Positions 1-5,772 of a DNA stretch of 7,251 bases are shown one piece after another. Under the pieces are notes generated by a model that saw only the letters and a program-made list of their open reading frames with translations, was not told where the DNA came from and did no database searches. The stretch spans positions 1 to 7,251 of the forward strand of contig UQVU01000092.1 in the NCBI GenBank assembly GCA_900544475.1, written 5' to 3'. The first letter of the stretch is position 1. Each line of letters begins with the position of its first letter. Origin of the DNA: an uncultured Butyricicoccus sp. (GTDB lineage Bacteria; Bacillota; Clostridia; Oscillospirales; Butyricicoccaceae). The position numbers and the translations under genes are program-made.

Positions 1-81
1 GATAGCTTGCGAGTAGTGATTGTTCAGTTTTGAAGGTGTAAATCTTCAAGGATTTTCCAAGAGAGAAAAGCGAAAAGAGGC

Positions 82-141
82 AGCGCGTCAGCGCTCACTA
101 AAGCTTCTTTTGCATACTTTTCTTCTCGAAGAAAAGTATGC
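82..141 (+). repeat. Two-hairpin palindromic repeat, copy A, abutting tRNA-Lys
   Basis: A short GC hairpin (AGCGC, loop GTCA, GCGCT; 82-95) is followed by a 16-base linker and a long pyrimidine/purine hairpin. The long hairpin has a perfect 13-bp stem, 112-124 pairing with 129-141, around the loop CTCG. The same order of elements, with clearly similar sequence, recurs at 436-492. The 3' arm includes the first two bases of tRNA-Lys (140-141), so the hairpin and the tRNA acceptor stem compete for them in the precursor. No T-run follows, so it is not a standard terminator. It could be a small dispersed intergenic repeat (REP/MITE-like) or an RNA-processing element; the sequence does not decide between these. 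Confidence 0.6.
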
Positions 142-215
142 ACCATTAGCTCAGTTGGTAGAGCAACTGACTCTTAATCAGTGGGTCCACGGTTCGAGCC
201 CGTGATGGTGTACCA
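140..215 (+). tRNA. tRNA-Lys (anticodon CTT)
   Basis: A complete 76-base cloverleaf that decodes AAG lysine codons. The acceptor stem pairs GCACCAT (140-146) with ATGGTGT (205-211), with one G-T wobble at the end. The D stem is GCTC/GAGC (149-152, 161-164) and the anticodon stem is ACTGA/TCAGT (166-170, 178-182). The loop CTCTTAA carries CTT at 173-175. The T arm is CACGG, TTCGAGC, CCGTG (188-204). The discriminator is A212 and CCA is encoded at 213-215. It lies downstream of repeat copy A and upstream of tRNA-Glu. No promoter for it is visible inside the window, so transcription probably enters from the left. Confidence 0.97.
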
Positions 216-227
216 GGAAAGACGCCC

Positions 228-251
228 GTGAGGTCTGAGACATGGCCTCAC
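228..251 (+). other. Hairpin in the tRNA-Lys/tRNA-Glu spacer
   Basis: GTGAGGTC (228-235) pairs with GGCCTCAC (244-251) over 8 bp, including one T-G wobble, around an 8-base loop. It lies in the 80-base spacer between the two tRNAs. No T-run follows, so it is unlikely to stop transcription; a role in processing the tRNA precursor is possible but unproven. Confidence 0.35.
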
Positions 252-295
252 AGGTGTAACTTTCAAAAAGCACAAACCGAAGGTCTTGCTGTTAT

Positions 296-370
296 GGCCC
301 GTTGGTCAAGCGGCTAAGACGGCGGCCTCTCACGCCGCAAACGGGAGTTCGATTCTCCCACGGGTCACCA
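296..370 (+). tRNA. tRNA-Glu (anticodon CTC)
   Basis: A complete 75-base cloverleaf that decodes GAG glutamate codons. The acceptor stem pairs GGCCCGT (296-302) with ACGGGTC (360-366), with one G-T wobble. The D stem is GTC/GAC (305-307, 318-320). The anticodon stem GCGGC/GCCGC (322-326, 334-338) encloses the loop CTCTCAC with CTC at 329-331. The T stem is GGGAG/CTCCC (343-347, 355-359). The discriminator is A367 and CCA is encoded at 368-370. Only 9 bases separate its 3' end from the -35 box of the 5S promoter, and no terminator lies between, so read-through into 5S is likely. Confidence 0.97.
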
Positions 371-379
371 AAATAACAG

Positions 380-408
380 TTGACAAGACGTGAGGAATGT
401 GCTAAAAT
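380..408 (+). promoter_or_regulatory. Near-consensus sigma-A promoter for 5S rRNA
   Basis: A perfect -35 box TTGACA (380-385) is followed by a 17-base spacer and the -10 box TAAAAT (403-408). The TG of an extended -10 lies at 400-401. The expected start is about 414-415, giving a leader of roughly 78 bases that contains repeat copy B ahead of the 5S. An A-rich stretch just upstream of the -35 could act as a weak UP element. Confidence 0.8.
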
Positions 409-435
409 TAAACAGCTTTCCGGACAAGAAGTAAA

Positions 436-491
436 CGCGCGAAGCGCTATTGAAGTTTTCTTTGCTTACTTTCTTGTTCACAAGAAAGTAA

Positions 492-492
<1 letters not shown>
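436..492 (+). repeat. Two-hairpin palindromic repeat, copy B, abutting 5S rRNA
   Basis: This has the same architecture as copy A: a GC hairpin (GCGC, loop GAA, GCGC; 437-447), a linker, and a long hairpin whose stem CTTACTTTCTTG (465-476) pairs perfectly with CAAGAAAGTAAG (481-492) around the loop TTCA. Linker and arm sequences align with copy A. Where copy A has CATAC/GTATG, copy B has CTTAC/GTAAG, a compensatory A-T to T-A change that keeps the stem paired. The 3' arm ends at the first base of the 5S terminal helix. It lies inside the transcript expected from the 380-408 promoter. Confidence 0.6.
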
Positions 493-607
<115 letters not shown>

Positions 608-613
608 ACAATG

Positions 614-640
614 CACCGATCCGAAAGGGTCGGTGTTTTG
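614..640 (+). terminator. Rho-independent terminator after 5S rRNA
   Basis: A 9-bp stem, CACCGATCC (614-622) with GGGTCGGTG (627-635), closes a GAAA tetraloop (623-626) and is followed by TTTTG. It starts 6 bases after the 5S gene and ends the RNA transcript before the HAD phosphatase gene. Confidence 0.87.
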
Positions 641-698
641 CTGTCTGCACTTATTTTCGCATTCATCCACGATTTTTCAACCGAAACGGGAGGTTTCC

Positions 699-1349
699 AT
701 GTACCAGTATATCCTTTTCGACCTCGACGGCACATTGACTGACCCGCGCGAGGGCATCACCAAGTCCGTTCAGTACGCGCTCGATAAAATGGGCATCTCT
801 GAACCCGACCTCTCCGCGCTCGAGCACTTCATCGGCCCTCCGCTGTACGACGAGTTCCGCCGCTGCTATCAGATGGACGACGCGCAGGCGAAAAAGGCGG
901 TCGAGGCCTACCGTGAGCGCTTCGGCGTCATCGGCTGGCAGGAAAACATCCTCTTTGACGGCGTGCCCGAGCTTCTGGCAGCGCTTCGGAATGCCGGACG
1001 GAAAATCGCTATCGCCTCCTCTAAACCCACCGTTTTCGTTCAGAAAATCCTCCATATGTTCGAAATTGAGCGGTACTTCGACGTCGTTTCCGGCGCATCG
1101 CTTGACGGCAGCATCGGAACCAAGGCGCAGGTCGTGCAGCAGGCGCTCGATGCGTTCGGCGTGTCCGACCTCAAAACCGCCGTCCTCGTCGGCGACCGCT
1201 TCCACGATGTCGAGGGCGCACGCGCGTGCGGTCTCGACTGCATCGGCCTCACGCTCGGCTTCGGCGGCCGCGTGGAACTCGAAACCGCCGGTGCGTCCGC
1301 CGTGGTCGATTCGCTTGAAGAACTGCGCGGCGTCCTGCTCGCCGGATAA
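699..1349 (+). CDS. HAD-superfamily (subfamily IA) phosphatase, phosphoglycolate phosphatase-like
   Basis: The 216-residue product is a soluble cytoplasmic haloacid-dehalogenase-fold hydrolase of Gph-like size. Family members hydrolyse small phosphate monoesters through an aspartyl-phosphate; the substrate cannot be read from sequence (2-phosphoglycolate and nucleotides are typical). Motif I is FDLDGTLTD with nucleophile Asp8 and acid/base Asp10. A helical cap follows at about residues 16-85, including the FIGPPL segment at 44-49. Motif II is IASS with Ser107, motif III Lys is near 142, and motif IV is GDRFHD with Asp166 and Asp170. The ATG at 699 is chosen because GGGAGG lies 5 bases upstream and motif I begins within eight residues; the reading frame runs open upstream into the 5S gene, which cannot be coding. 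No clear promoter lies between the 5S terminator and this gene, and no clear terminator follows it. Confidence 0.93.
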   Translation: MYQYILFDLDGTLTDPREGITKSVQYALDKMGISEPDLSALEHFIGPPLYDEFRRCYQMDDAQAKKAVEAYRERFGVIGWQENILFDGVPELLAALRNAGRKIAIASSKPTVFVQKILHMFEIERYFDVVSGASLDGSIGTKAQVVQQALDAFGVSDLKTAVLVGDRFHDVEGARACGLDCIGLTLGFGGRVELETAGASAVVDSLEELRGVLLAG

Positions 1350-1387
1350 ATCCACGGAATTATACCCAGAAATGCCGCCGCTGTCGC

Positions 1388-1416
1388 TTTACCGCCTCGG
1401 TTTTGTGTGGTATACT
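1388..1416 (+). promoter_or_regulatory. Promoter for the hydrolase/aminotransferase operon
   Basis: The -35 is TTTACC (1388-1393), the spacer is 17 bases, and the -10 is TATACT (1411-1416) with an extended TG at 1408-1409. The expected start is near 1423, giving a leader of about 138 bases before the ATG at 1561. Confidence 0.6.
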
Positions 1417-1433
1417 ATAAGAGCAACACCACA
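1406..1433 (+). promoter_or_regulatory. Candidate operator: inverted repeat across the -10 and start site
   Basis: TGTGGT (1406-1411) and ACCACA (1428-1433) are exact inverted 6-base half-sites 16 bases apart. They bracket the -10 box and predicted start point, a position where a bound repressor would block transcription. The half-sites are short, so chance is a real alternative, and no regulator gene is adjacent. Confidence 0.25.
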
Positions 1434-1471
1434 TAATGAGGTATTGTCCTAAGAAACAGAGGGTAAATTCA

Positions 1472-1510
1472 GCGGCACACCTGCAAACAAGGGGATTTTG
1501 CGGCTGCCGT
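1472..1510 (+). promoter_or_regulatory. Structured leader hairpin upstream of the alpha/beta hydrolase gene
   Basis: An outer stem GCGGCA (1472-1477) with TGCCGT (1505-1510) continues, across a small internal loop, into an inner stem CTGCAAA (1481-1487) with TTTGCGG (1497-1503). The apical loop is 9 bases and contains AAGGGGA. Total pairing is 13 bp with two wobbles. Only TCTTT-like sequence follows, so it is a poor terminator. It could be a leader RNA element, but it matches no riboswitch class I recognise. Confidence 0.3.
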
Positions 1511-1560
1511 CTTTCAGAATATTTCACTCAGGCAGGAATTTAAGAAAGGTACGGATTATC

Positions 1561-2283
1561 ATGTTCGGCTATGAACCGGAATATATTGACTGCGGAGATG
1601 CACGCATTGCCTGCTACGACATCGGACGGGGACGTCCGCTTATTCTTCTGCACGGAAACGGGGAGGACAGTTCCTACTGGAACGCGCAGATTTCCGAGTT
1701 CACCCGCTTCATGCGCGTGATCGCGGTGGACAGCCGGGGACACGGCGCGTCCGACAGCGGCTCGCAGGGCCTGTCCTTCGACCTGATGGCGCACGACCTC
1801 AAGCGCGTGCTCGACAGCAAGGGCATCCAGAAAGCCTGCTTCCTCGGCTTTTCCGACGGCGGCAACCTCGCCATCAAATTCGCGCTCCAGTGGCCGCAGA
1901 TGGTCGAAAAGCTCATTCTCAACGGCGCGAATGTCGAGATGTTCCTCGGCGTCAAACCGCAGGTGCAGCTGCCGATTTACGCCGGCTACGGCGTGGCATC
2001 GTTGTTCAGCCGCATCAGCCGCAAGGCCGCGCGGAAACGCGATGTGCTCGGTCTGATGGTGCACCCCTACGGCGTGCGCATGGACGACCTGGCGCGGCTC
2101 GAAATGCCGACTCTCATCATCGTCGGCGAGCACGACATGATAAAGGACAGGCAGACCCGCGAAATGGCGGCGCATATTCCGCACTGCCGCGTCGAGGTGT
2201 TCCGCGACGGCGACCATTTCGTTGCCGCAAAGCAGCCGTCACGCTTCAATCGAACCGTTATGGAATTCATTTTAGGGAGATAA
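1561..2283 (+). CDS. Alpha/beta-fold hydrolase
   Basis: The 240-residue product is a soluble serine hydrolase of the alpha/beta-hydrolase_1 type. The oxyanion-hole segment LLHGNGED lies at about 29-36. The nucleophile elbow is GFSDG with Ser98. The acid is probably Asp192 in VGEHD, and the catalytic histidine is His219 in DGDHF, so the full triad is present. The cap region (about 125-172) is short. The sequence does not fix the substrate; esterase, lipase-like and acyl-hydrolase roles are all possible. The ATG at 1561 is chosen because AAAGG lies at 1545-1549 (an 11-base gap, slightly long) and the protein begins just before the first strand; a TTG at 1498 would add 21 residues unlike the family and fall in the leader hairpin. 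Its stop is 6 bases before the aminotransferase start, so the two genes are probably cotranscribed. Confidence 0.92.
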   Translation: MFGYEPEYIDCGDARIACYDIGRGRPLILLHGNGEDSSYWNAQISEFTRFMRVIAVDSRGHGASDSGSQGLSFDLMAHDLKRVLDSKGIQKACFLGFSDGGNLAIKFALQWPQMVEKLILNGANVEMFLGVKPQVQLPIYAGYGVASLFSRISRKAARKRDVLGLMVHPYGVRMDDLARLEMPTLIIVGEHDMIKDRQTREMAAHIPHCRVEVFRDGDHFVAAKQPSRFNRTVMEFILGR

Positions 2284-2289
2284 TCAATC

Positions 2290-3453
2290 ATGGACTTTTT
2301 GAAAGCAGGAGAACCTGTTGAAAGCAATATTTTCAATCAGCTGGACGAGAAAAAGCGTGCGCTGATTGAAAAGGGCGTTGACGTTATCAATCTGTCGATC
2401 GGCACGCCGGATTTTCAGCCGGACAAGCACGTGATGGAGGCGGTAAGCCGCGCGGCTCTCGCCCCGGATATGTACAAGTATTCGCTGACCGAAACGCCGG
2501 AGCTGCTGGACGCGGTCGAAAAGTGGTACAAGCGCCGCTATGACGTTGACCTTGCGGACGACGAGATCATTCAGGTTTCCGGCTCGCAGGAGGGCTTCGC
2601 GCACATCGGCTTCGCTTTCGCCGGCCCGAATGACCTCATTCTCGCCCCGGACCCGGGCTACCCGATTTTCACCTTCGGCCCGCTCATGACCGGCGCGACC
2701 ATCGCGCTCTATCCGCTGCGCGAGGAAAACAACTGGCAGCTCGACTTCAACGACATTCCGGAGGACATCGCGGAACGCGCCAAGGCTATCGTTGTTTCCT
2801 ACCCGAACAACCCGACGACCGCCGTGGCTGACCGCGCTTTCTACGAAAAGCTGGTTACGTTCGCACGCGAGCACAACATGATCGTCCTGCACGACAACGC
2901 CTACTCCGACCTGATGCTCGACGGCACGGACGGCCTGTCCTTCCTGTCCATTCCGGGCGCCAAGGAGGTCGGCGTGGAGTTCAACTCGCTGTCCAAGACC
3001 TACAACCTGACCGGCATGCGCGTTTCGTTCGTCGTCGGCAACCGTGACCTCATCGCGAAGTTCCGCGCGTTCCGTTCGCAGATCGACTACGGCACGTTCT
3101 ACCCCATTCAGGCGGGCGCTGCCGCGGCGCTGAACGGCCCGCAGGACATCGTAAAGCGCAATCGCGAGGGTTACATGGCACGCCGTGACGCGCTGTGCGG
3201 CGGCCTGCGCAGCATCGGCTGGTACGTGCCGGACGCACAGGGCACGATGTTCGTCTGGGCGAAGGTGCCGCAGGGCTACGCCTCCTCGGCGGAGTTCGCG
3301 CTCGAACTGCTCGAAAAGACCGGCGTTATCGTCGTTCCGGGCAGTGCCTTCGGCAAGCACGGCGAGGGATACGTGCGCATGGCGCTTGTCGTTCCGCCCG
3401 AGAGAATGCAGGAAGCCGTTCGCCGCATCGGCGAAAGCGGCATGATCCACTAA
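2290..3453 (+). CDS. PLP-dependent class I/II aminotransferase, LL-diaminopimelate aminotransferase-like
   Basis: The 387-residue product is a full-length fold-type I aminotransferase that moves an amino group between an amino acid and a 2-oxo acid using pyridoxal phosphate. Visible motifs are the GSQEG phosphate-binding turn (98-102), PDPGYP (120-125), SYPNNPT with Asn174, HDNAYSD with Asp202 and Tyr205 (cofactor contacts), SLSKTYN with the Schiff-base Lys236, Arg244 in TGMRVSF, and substrate-carboxylate Arg363 in YVRMAL. The N-terminal half, with NLSIGTPDFQP and the GSQEG/FAGPNDLILAPDPGYP region, resembles the DapL-like group often annotated as LL-diaminopimelate or aspartate/methionine aminotransferase. 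The exact substrate is not provable here, so no symbol is given. The ribosome site GGGAG (2275-2279) lies in the end of the preceding gene, and the 6-base gap suggests coupling to the hydrolase. Confidence 0.93.
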   Translation: MDFLKAGEPVESNIFNQLDEKKRALIEKGVDVINLSIGTPDFQPDKHVMEAVSRAALAPDMYKYSLTETPELLDAVEKWYKRRYDVDLADDEIIQVSGSQEGFAHIGFAFAGPNDLILAPDPGYPIFTFGPLMTGATIALYPLREENNWQLDFNDIPEDIAERAKAIVVSYPNNPTTAVADRAFYEKLVTFAREHNMIVLHDNAYSDLMLDGTDGLSFLSIPGAKEVGVEFNSLSKTYNLTGMRVSFVVGNRDLIAKFRAFRSQIDYGTFYPIQAGAAAALNGPQDIVKRNREGYMARRDALCGGLRSIGWYVPDAQGTMFVWAKVPQGYASSAEFALELLEKTGVIVVPGSAFGKHGEGYVRMALVVPPERMQEAVRRIGESGMIH

Positions 3454-3460
3454 AATACAT

Positions 3461-3506
3461 AAGCGGAGAGCACGGAGCGCTTTTTCGACCGGCTCTCCGC
3501 TTTCTG
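3461..3506 (+). terminator. Hairpin between aminotransferase and exonuclease genes, probable terminator
   Basis: AAGCGGAGAGC (3461-3471) pairs perfectly with GCTCTCCGCTT (3492-3502) over 11 bp, with a 20-base loop that can form three further pairs. The following T-tract is weak (TTTCTG). It begins 7 bases after the aminotransferase stop. It may be a leaky terminator or attenuator that lets some transcription reach the exonuclease gene, for which no convincing separate promoter was found. Confidence 0.55.
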
Positions 3507-3528
3507 ATACGCGAAGGGAGCAGAACAG

Positions 3529-4284
3529 ATGAAACTGATTTCATGGAACGTAAACGGCCTGCGCGCCTGCATGGGCAAGGGATTTCTGGAGTTTGTCGCG
3601 CAGCAGCAGCCGGATATGCTGTGCCTTCAGGAAACCAAGATGCAGCAGGGACAGGCGGATGTGCCGCTCGAGGGCGGCTACCACGAATACTGGAACTCAG
3701 CCGAGAAGAAGGGATATTCGGGCGTGGCGCTCTTTACCAAGCAGCAGCCGCAGTCGGTGACGCTTGGCCTCGGCATCGACGAGCACGACCACGAGGGCCG
3801 CGTTATCACTGCCGATTACGGCGAGTTCTATCTCGTTACGGTCTATACCCCGAACGCGCAGGACGGCCTCAAGCGCCTCGATTACCGCATGGCGTGGGAG
3901 GACGCTTTCCGCGACTATCTCTGCCGTCTGGATAAGGAAAAGCCGGTTATCGTGTGCGGCGATATGAATGTTGCGCACAAGGAAATCGACCTCAAAAACC
4001 CCAAGACCAACCGCAAGAACGCCGGTTTCTCGGACGAGGAGCGCGGCAAGATGACCGAGCTGCTGAGCGCCGGCTTCACGGATACCTTCCGCCATTTCTA
4101 CCCCGACCTCGAGGGGGCGTATTCGTGGTGGAGCTACCGTTTTCACGCGCGCGAGAAGAACGCCGGATGGCGTATCGACTATTTTCTTGTTTCGAGCCGC
4201 TTCATCGACCGCGTCAAGAGCGCGTCCATCCTGAGCGAGGTGTTCGGTTCGGACCATTGTCCGGTGATGATCGAAATTGAGTGA
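3529..4284 (+). CDS. xth: Exodeoxyribonuclease III / AP endonuclease
   Basis: The 251-residue product matches the ExoIII/APE1 metal-dependent endonuclease/exonuclease/phosphatase fold, the base-excision-repair enzyme that incises DNA at abasic sites and trims 3' ends. All core residues are visible: Asn7 in ISWNVNGLRA, the metal ligand Glu35 in LQETK, Tyr106 in YTPN, Asp145 and Asn147 in GDMNVAH, the NAGFSDEER segment (164-172), WSYRF (201-205), Asp217 in GWRIDYFLVS, and Asp242-His243 in GSDHCPV. It is closer to the ExoA/APE1 type than to E. coli XthA. AAGGGAG (3514-3520) lies 8 bases before the ATG. Its last 8 bases overlap the TTG-initiated CPCC gene, so the pair is probably translationally coupled. 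Confidence 0.96.
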   Translation: MKLISWNVNGLRACMGKGFLEFVAQQQPDMLCLQETKMQQGQADVPLEGGYHEYWNSAEKKGYSGVALFTKQQPQSVTLGLGIDEHDHEGRVITADYGEFYLVTVYTPNAQDGLKRLDYRMAWEDAFRDYLCRLDKEKPVIVCGDMNVAHKEIDLKNPKTNRKNAGFSDEERGKMTELLSAGFTDTFRHFYPDLEGAYSWWSYRFHAREKNAGWRIDYFLVSSRFIDRVKSASILSEVFGSDHCPVMIEIE

Positions 4285-4654
4285 GTATCCGTATCTCCCG
4301 GAGGCAGAAGCATGGCTGAACCCGGAAGTCGAGGAGGAGGACCGGACACCGGAGCCGTATTTCCGTCCGGACGCCATTGATGAGGATGCAGAGGAAGAAA
4401 ACAACGATACCGGTTTCGTATCGGATTTCCTGCCCGAAATGCCGACCGAACCCTGCCCATGCTGCGGCGCAGATATTCCGGAAAATCCCTCGTGGGGCTA
4501 TATCTGCCCGGTGTGCATGTGGGAAATCGACTATGACGTTGAGGGTGACCCGGACGCGCCGAGCGACCAGAACAACGGCCTGAGCCTGAACGAGGCGCAG
4601 ATGAATTTCCGCACGTTTGGCATTGCCGACCCGTGGATTTTACAAGAGAAATAA
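4277..4654 (+). CDS. CPCC-type cysteine-rich small protein
   Basis: The 125-residue acidic protein has a low-complexity Glu/Asp-rich N-terminal part (about 17-43) and a C-terminal domain from about residue 57. That domain carries the CPCC motif (Cys60, Cys62, Cys63) and a second CPVC pair (Cys77, Cys80), followed by the GLSLNEAQMNFRTFG segment. This layout matches the 'cysteine-rich CPCC' family, whose function is unknown; the paired cysteines suggest zinc binding. The start is TTG at 4277, overlapping the exonuclease stop by 8 bases. The first in-frame ATG (4439) comes after the acidic region and lacks a ribosome site. GGTGA lies 9 bases before the TTG but is weak, so re-initiation after xth translation is likely. 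The TTG start is less certain than the frame. Confidence 0.82.
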   Translation: MSEYPYLPEAEAWLNPEVEEEDRTPEPYFRPDAIDEDAEEENNDTGFVSDFLPEMPTEPCPCCGADIPENPSWGYICPVCMWEIDYDVEGDPDAPSDQNNGLSLNEAQMNFRTFGIADPWILQEK

Positions 4655-4658
4655 AAGA

Positions 4659-4704
4659 AGCGGCTTTCCCTTGCGTTTTCGGGGAAAGCCGCTGTTCGTT
4701 TTTC
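4659..4704. terminator. Bidirectional rho-independent terminator between convergent genes
   Basis: AGCGGCTTTCCC (4659-4670) pairs perfectly with GGGAAAGCCGCT (4682-4693) over 12 bp around an 11-base loop. On the plus strand GTTCGTTTTT follows; on the minus strand the T-rich complement CTTTTATTTC follows. It therefore serves both the xth/CPCC transcript and the minus-strand permease, whose stop lies about 10 bases to its right. Confidence 0.88.
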
Positions 4705-4712
4705 TCTGGTTT

Positions 4713-5648
4713 TCAGCCGCCGAGCAGCTCGCAGAGCGCGACCAGTGCGGGAATGGTGATGGCGGAGAGAATGGTCGAAACCGCCGTGGCGCGGGTCGAG
4801 AACAGGTAATCCGTGCCGTAGGTCTTGCCGAAGAGCGATGCCGCCATGGCGACCGGCGCGGCCGCGCTGATGAGCATCGAGCAGCGGAGCGTGTGCTCGA
4901 GCGGCACGAGCAGGAAGATGCCGAGCGTCAGCAGCGGCAGCACGAGCAGGCGAAGCGCGGAAACGAAGTAGACCTGCCTGTCGCGGAAGCACTCGCGCAG
5001 GTCGCACTGCGCCAGAAACGCGCCGACGGCGATCATCGCGATAGGCGTGTTGAGCGAGGCGAGGTAGGAGACCGCCGTCGCGGGAACGGCCGGCAGCTTG
5101 AACGGCGTCAGGAAGCAGAACAGGCCGATGAGGTTGGAAATCGTGCCGGGATTGATAAGCGTGTTGCGGATGCGCTGCGCGGTCGAAATGTCGCCGGAAA
5201 GCTGGTCAACACCGTAGCTCCAGAGCAGCATATTATTGACGAGGATGAACGCTGAGCCGAGAAACAGCCCGTACGAGCCGTACAGCGCTTCGAGCAGCGG
5301 CAGACCCATGAAGCCGCAGTTGGTGAACACGACGCAGAAGCGCTTGTCCGCGAAATTGGCGTGCGAGCCGTTTTTACGGAAGATGGCGTGGCTGACCACG
5401 ATGCTGAGGCCCATCGCCGTGCACGTGCACAGAACGGAAATAATGAGAGCCTTGCCGAGTGCGGGGTCGAAGTCGCGCTGAAACGAGTCGATGATGACGC
5501 AGGGCGCAACGATGCGTGTCAGAATAAAGGAAAGCTGACCGGCGCCGTCGTCGTTTATGTATTTCTTGCGGTAGCAGAACGCGCCGACAGCGATGAGCAG
5601 GAACATGACGAGAATCTGCGAGACTAATATCTGTATGTTTTGAAGCAC
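4713..5648 (-). CDS. AEC-family (auxin efflux carrier-like) transporter
   Basis: The 311-residue product is an integral membrane permease with about ten hydrophobic segments, the first at about residues 6-26. Family hallmarks are the FTNCGFMGLPL segment (108-118), INPGTIS (165-171), LNTPIAMIAVGAFLA (199-213), SAAAPVA (261-267), and a last helix STILSAITIPALVAL (291-305). Bacterial members are secondary carriers, usually for organic acids such as malate or malonate; the substrate here is unknown. The start is GTG at 5648-5646. On the minus strand AAGGGGG (5666-5660) lies 11 bases upstream; the next Met is residue 15, inside the first helix, so GTG is preferred. It is convergent with the CPCC gene and divergent from the carboxypeptidase, and has its own promoter. 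Confidence 0.93.
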   Translation of the reverse strand: MLQNIQILVSQILVMFLLIAVGAFCYRKKYINDDGAGQLSFILTRIVAPCVIIDSFQRDFDPALGKALIISVLCTCTAMGLSIVVSHAIFRKNGSHANFADKRFCVVFTNCGFMGLPLLEALYGSYGLFLGSAFILVNNMLLWSYGVDQLSGDISTAQRIRNTLINPGTISNLIGLFCFLTPFKLPAVPATAVSYLASLNTPIAMIAVGAFLAQCDLRECFRDRQVYFVSALRLLVLPLLTLGIFLLVPLEHTLRCSMLISAAAPVAMAASLFGKTYGTDYLFSTRATAVSTILSAITIPALVALCELLGG

Positions 5649-5681
5649 TGGTTTGTTTACCCCCTTGGTTTACCTCATTCC

Positions 5682-5711
5682 ATGATAAAGCAAATAAGCG
5701 GCGTTTGTCAA
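5682..5711 (-). promoter_or_regulatory. Promoter for the AEC transporter
   Basis: Read on the minus strand, a perfect -35 TTGACA (5711-5706) is followed by an 18-base spacer and the -10 TATCAT (5687-5682). The expected start is near 5675, leaving a short leader of about 26 bases before the GTG. No equally good promoter for the divergent carboxypeptidase gene was found in this 124-base gap. Confidence 0.6.
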
Positions 5712-5772
5712 TGTGTCAGCGGCATATTCCACGACTTTTACACATAAAATGGGGGCGAAAGGGTGGATGGCT

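Noticed and set aside
1..81. Left-edge sequence with TTGAAG/CTTCAA hairpin (30-49) and a GTTCAGTTTTGAAG stretch resembling rRNA-operon flanks
   Set aside because: The stem is only 6 bp and A/T-rich with a poor T-run, and the link to an rRNA operon cannot be shown without the sequence to the left. No gene is called here.
1436..1543. 35-codon open frame in the operon leader starting ATG AGG TAT TGT
   Set aside because: There is no ribosome binding site upstream and no recognisable protein; a leader peptide cannot be excluded but is unsupported.
2284..3450. 388-codon minus-strand open frame opposite the aminotransferase
   Set aside because: It is a mirror frame produced by G/C-rich third positions of the real gene. 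The translation is Arg/Val/Ala/His-rich with no family motifs.
5713..5772. Earlier GTG (5713) and ATG (5749) starts for the carboxypeptidase
   Set aside because: Neither has a ribosome site at proper spacing, and both would place a non-typical stretch ahead of a clear signal peptide.
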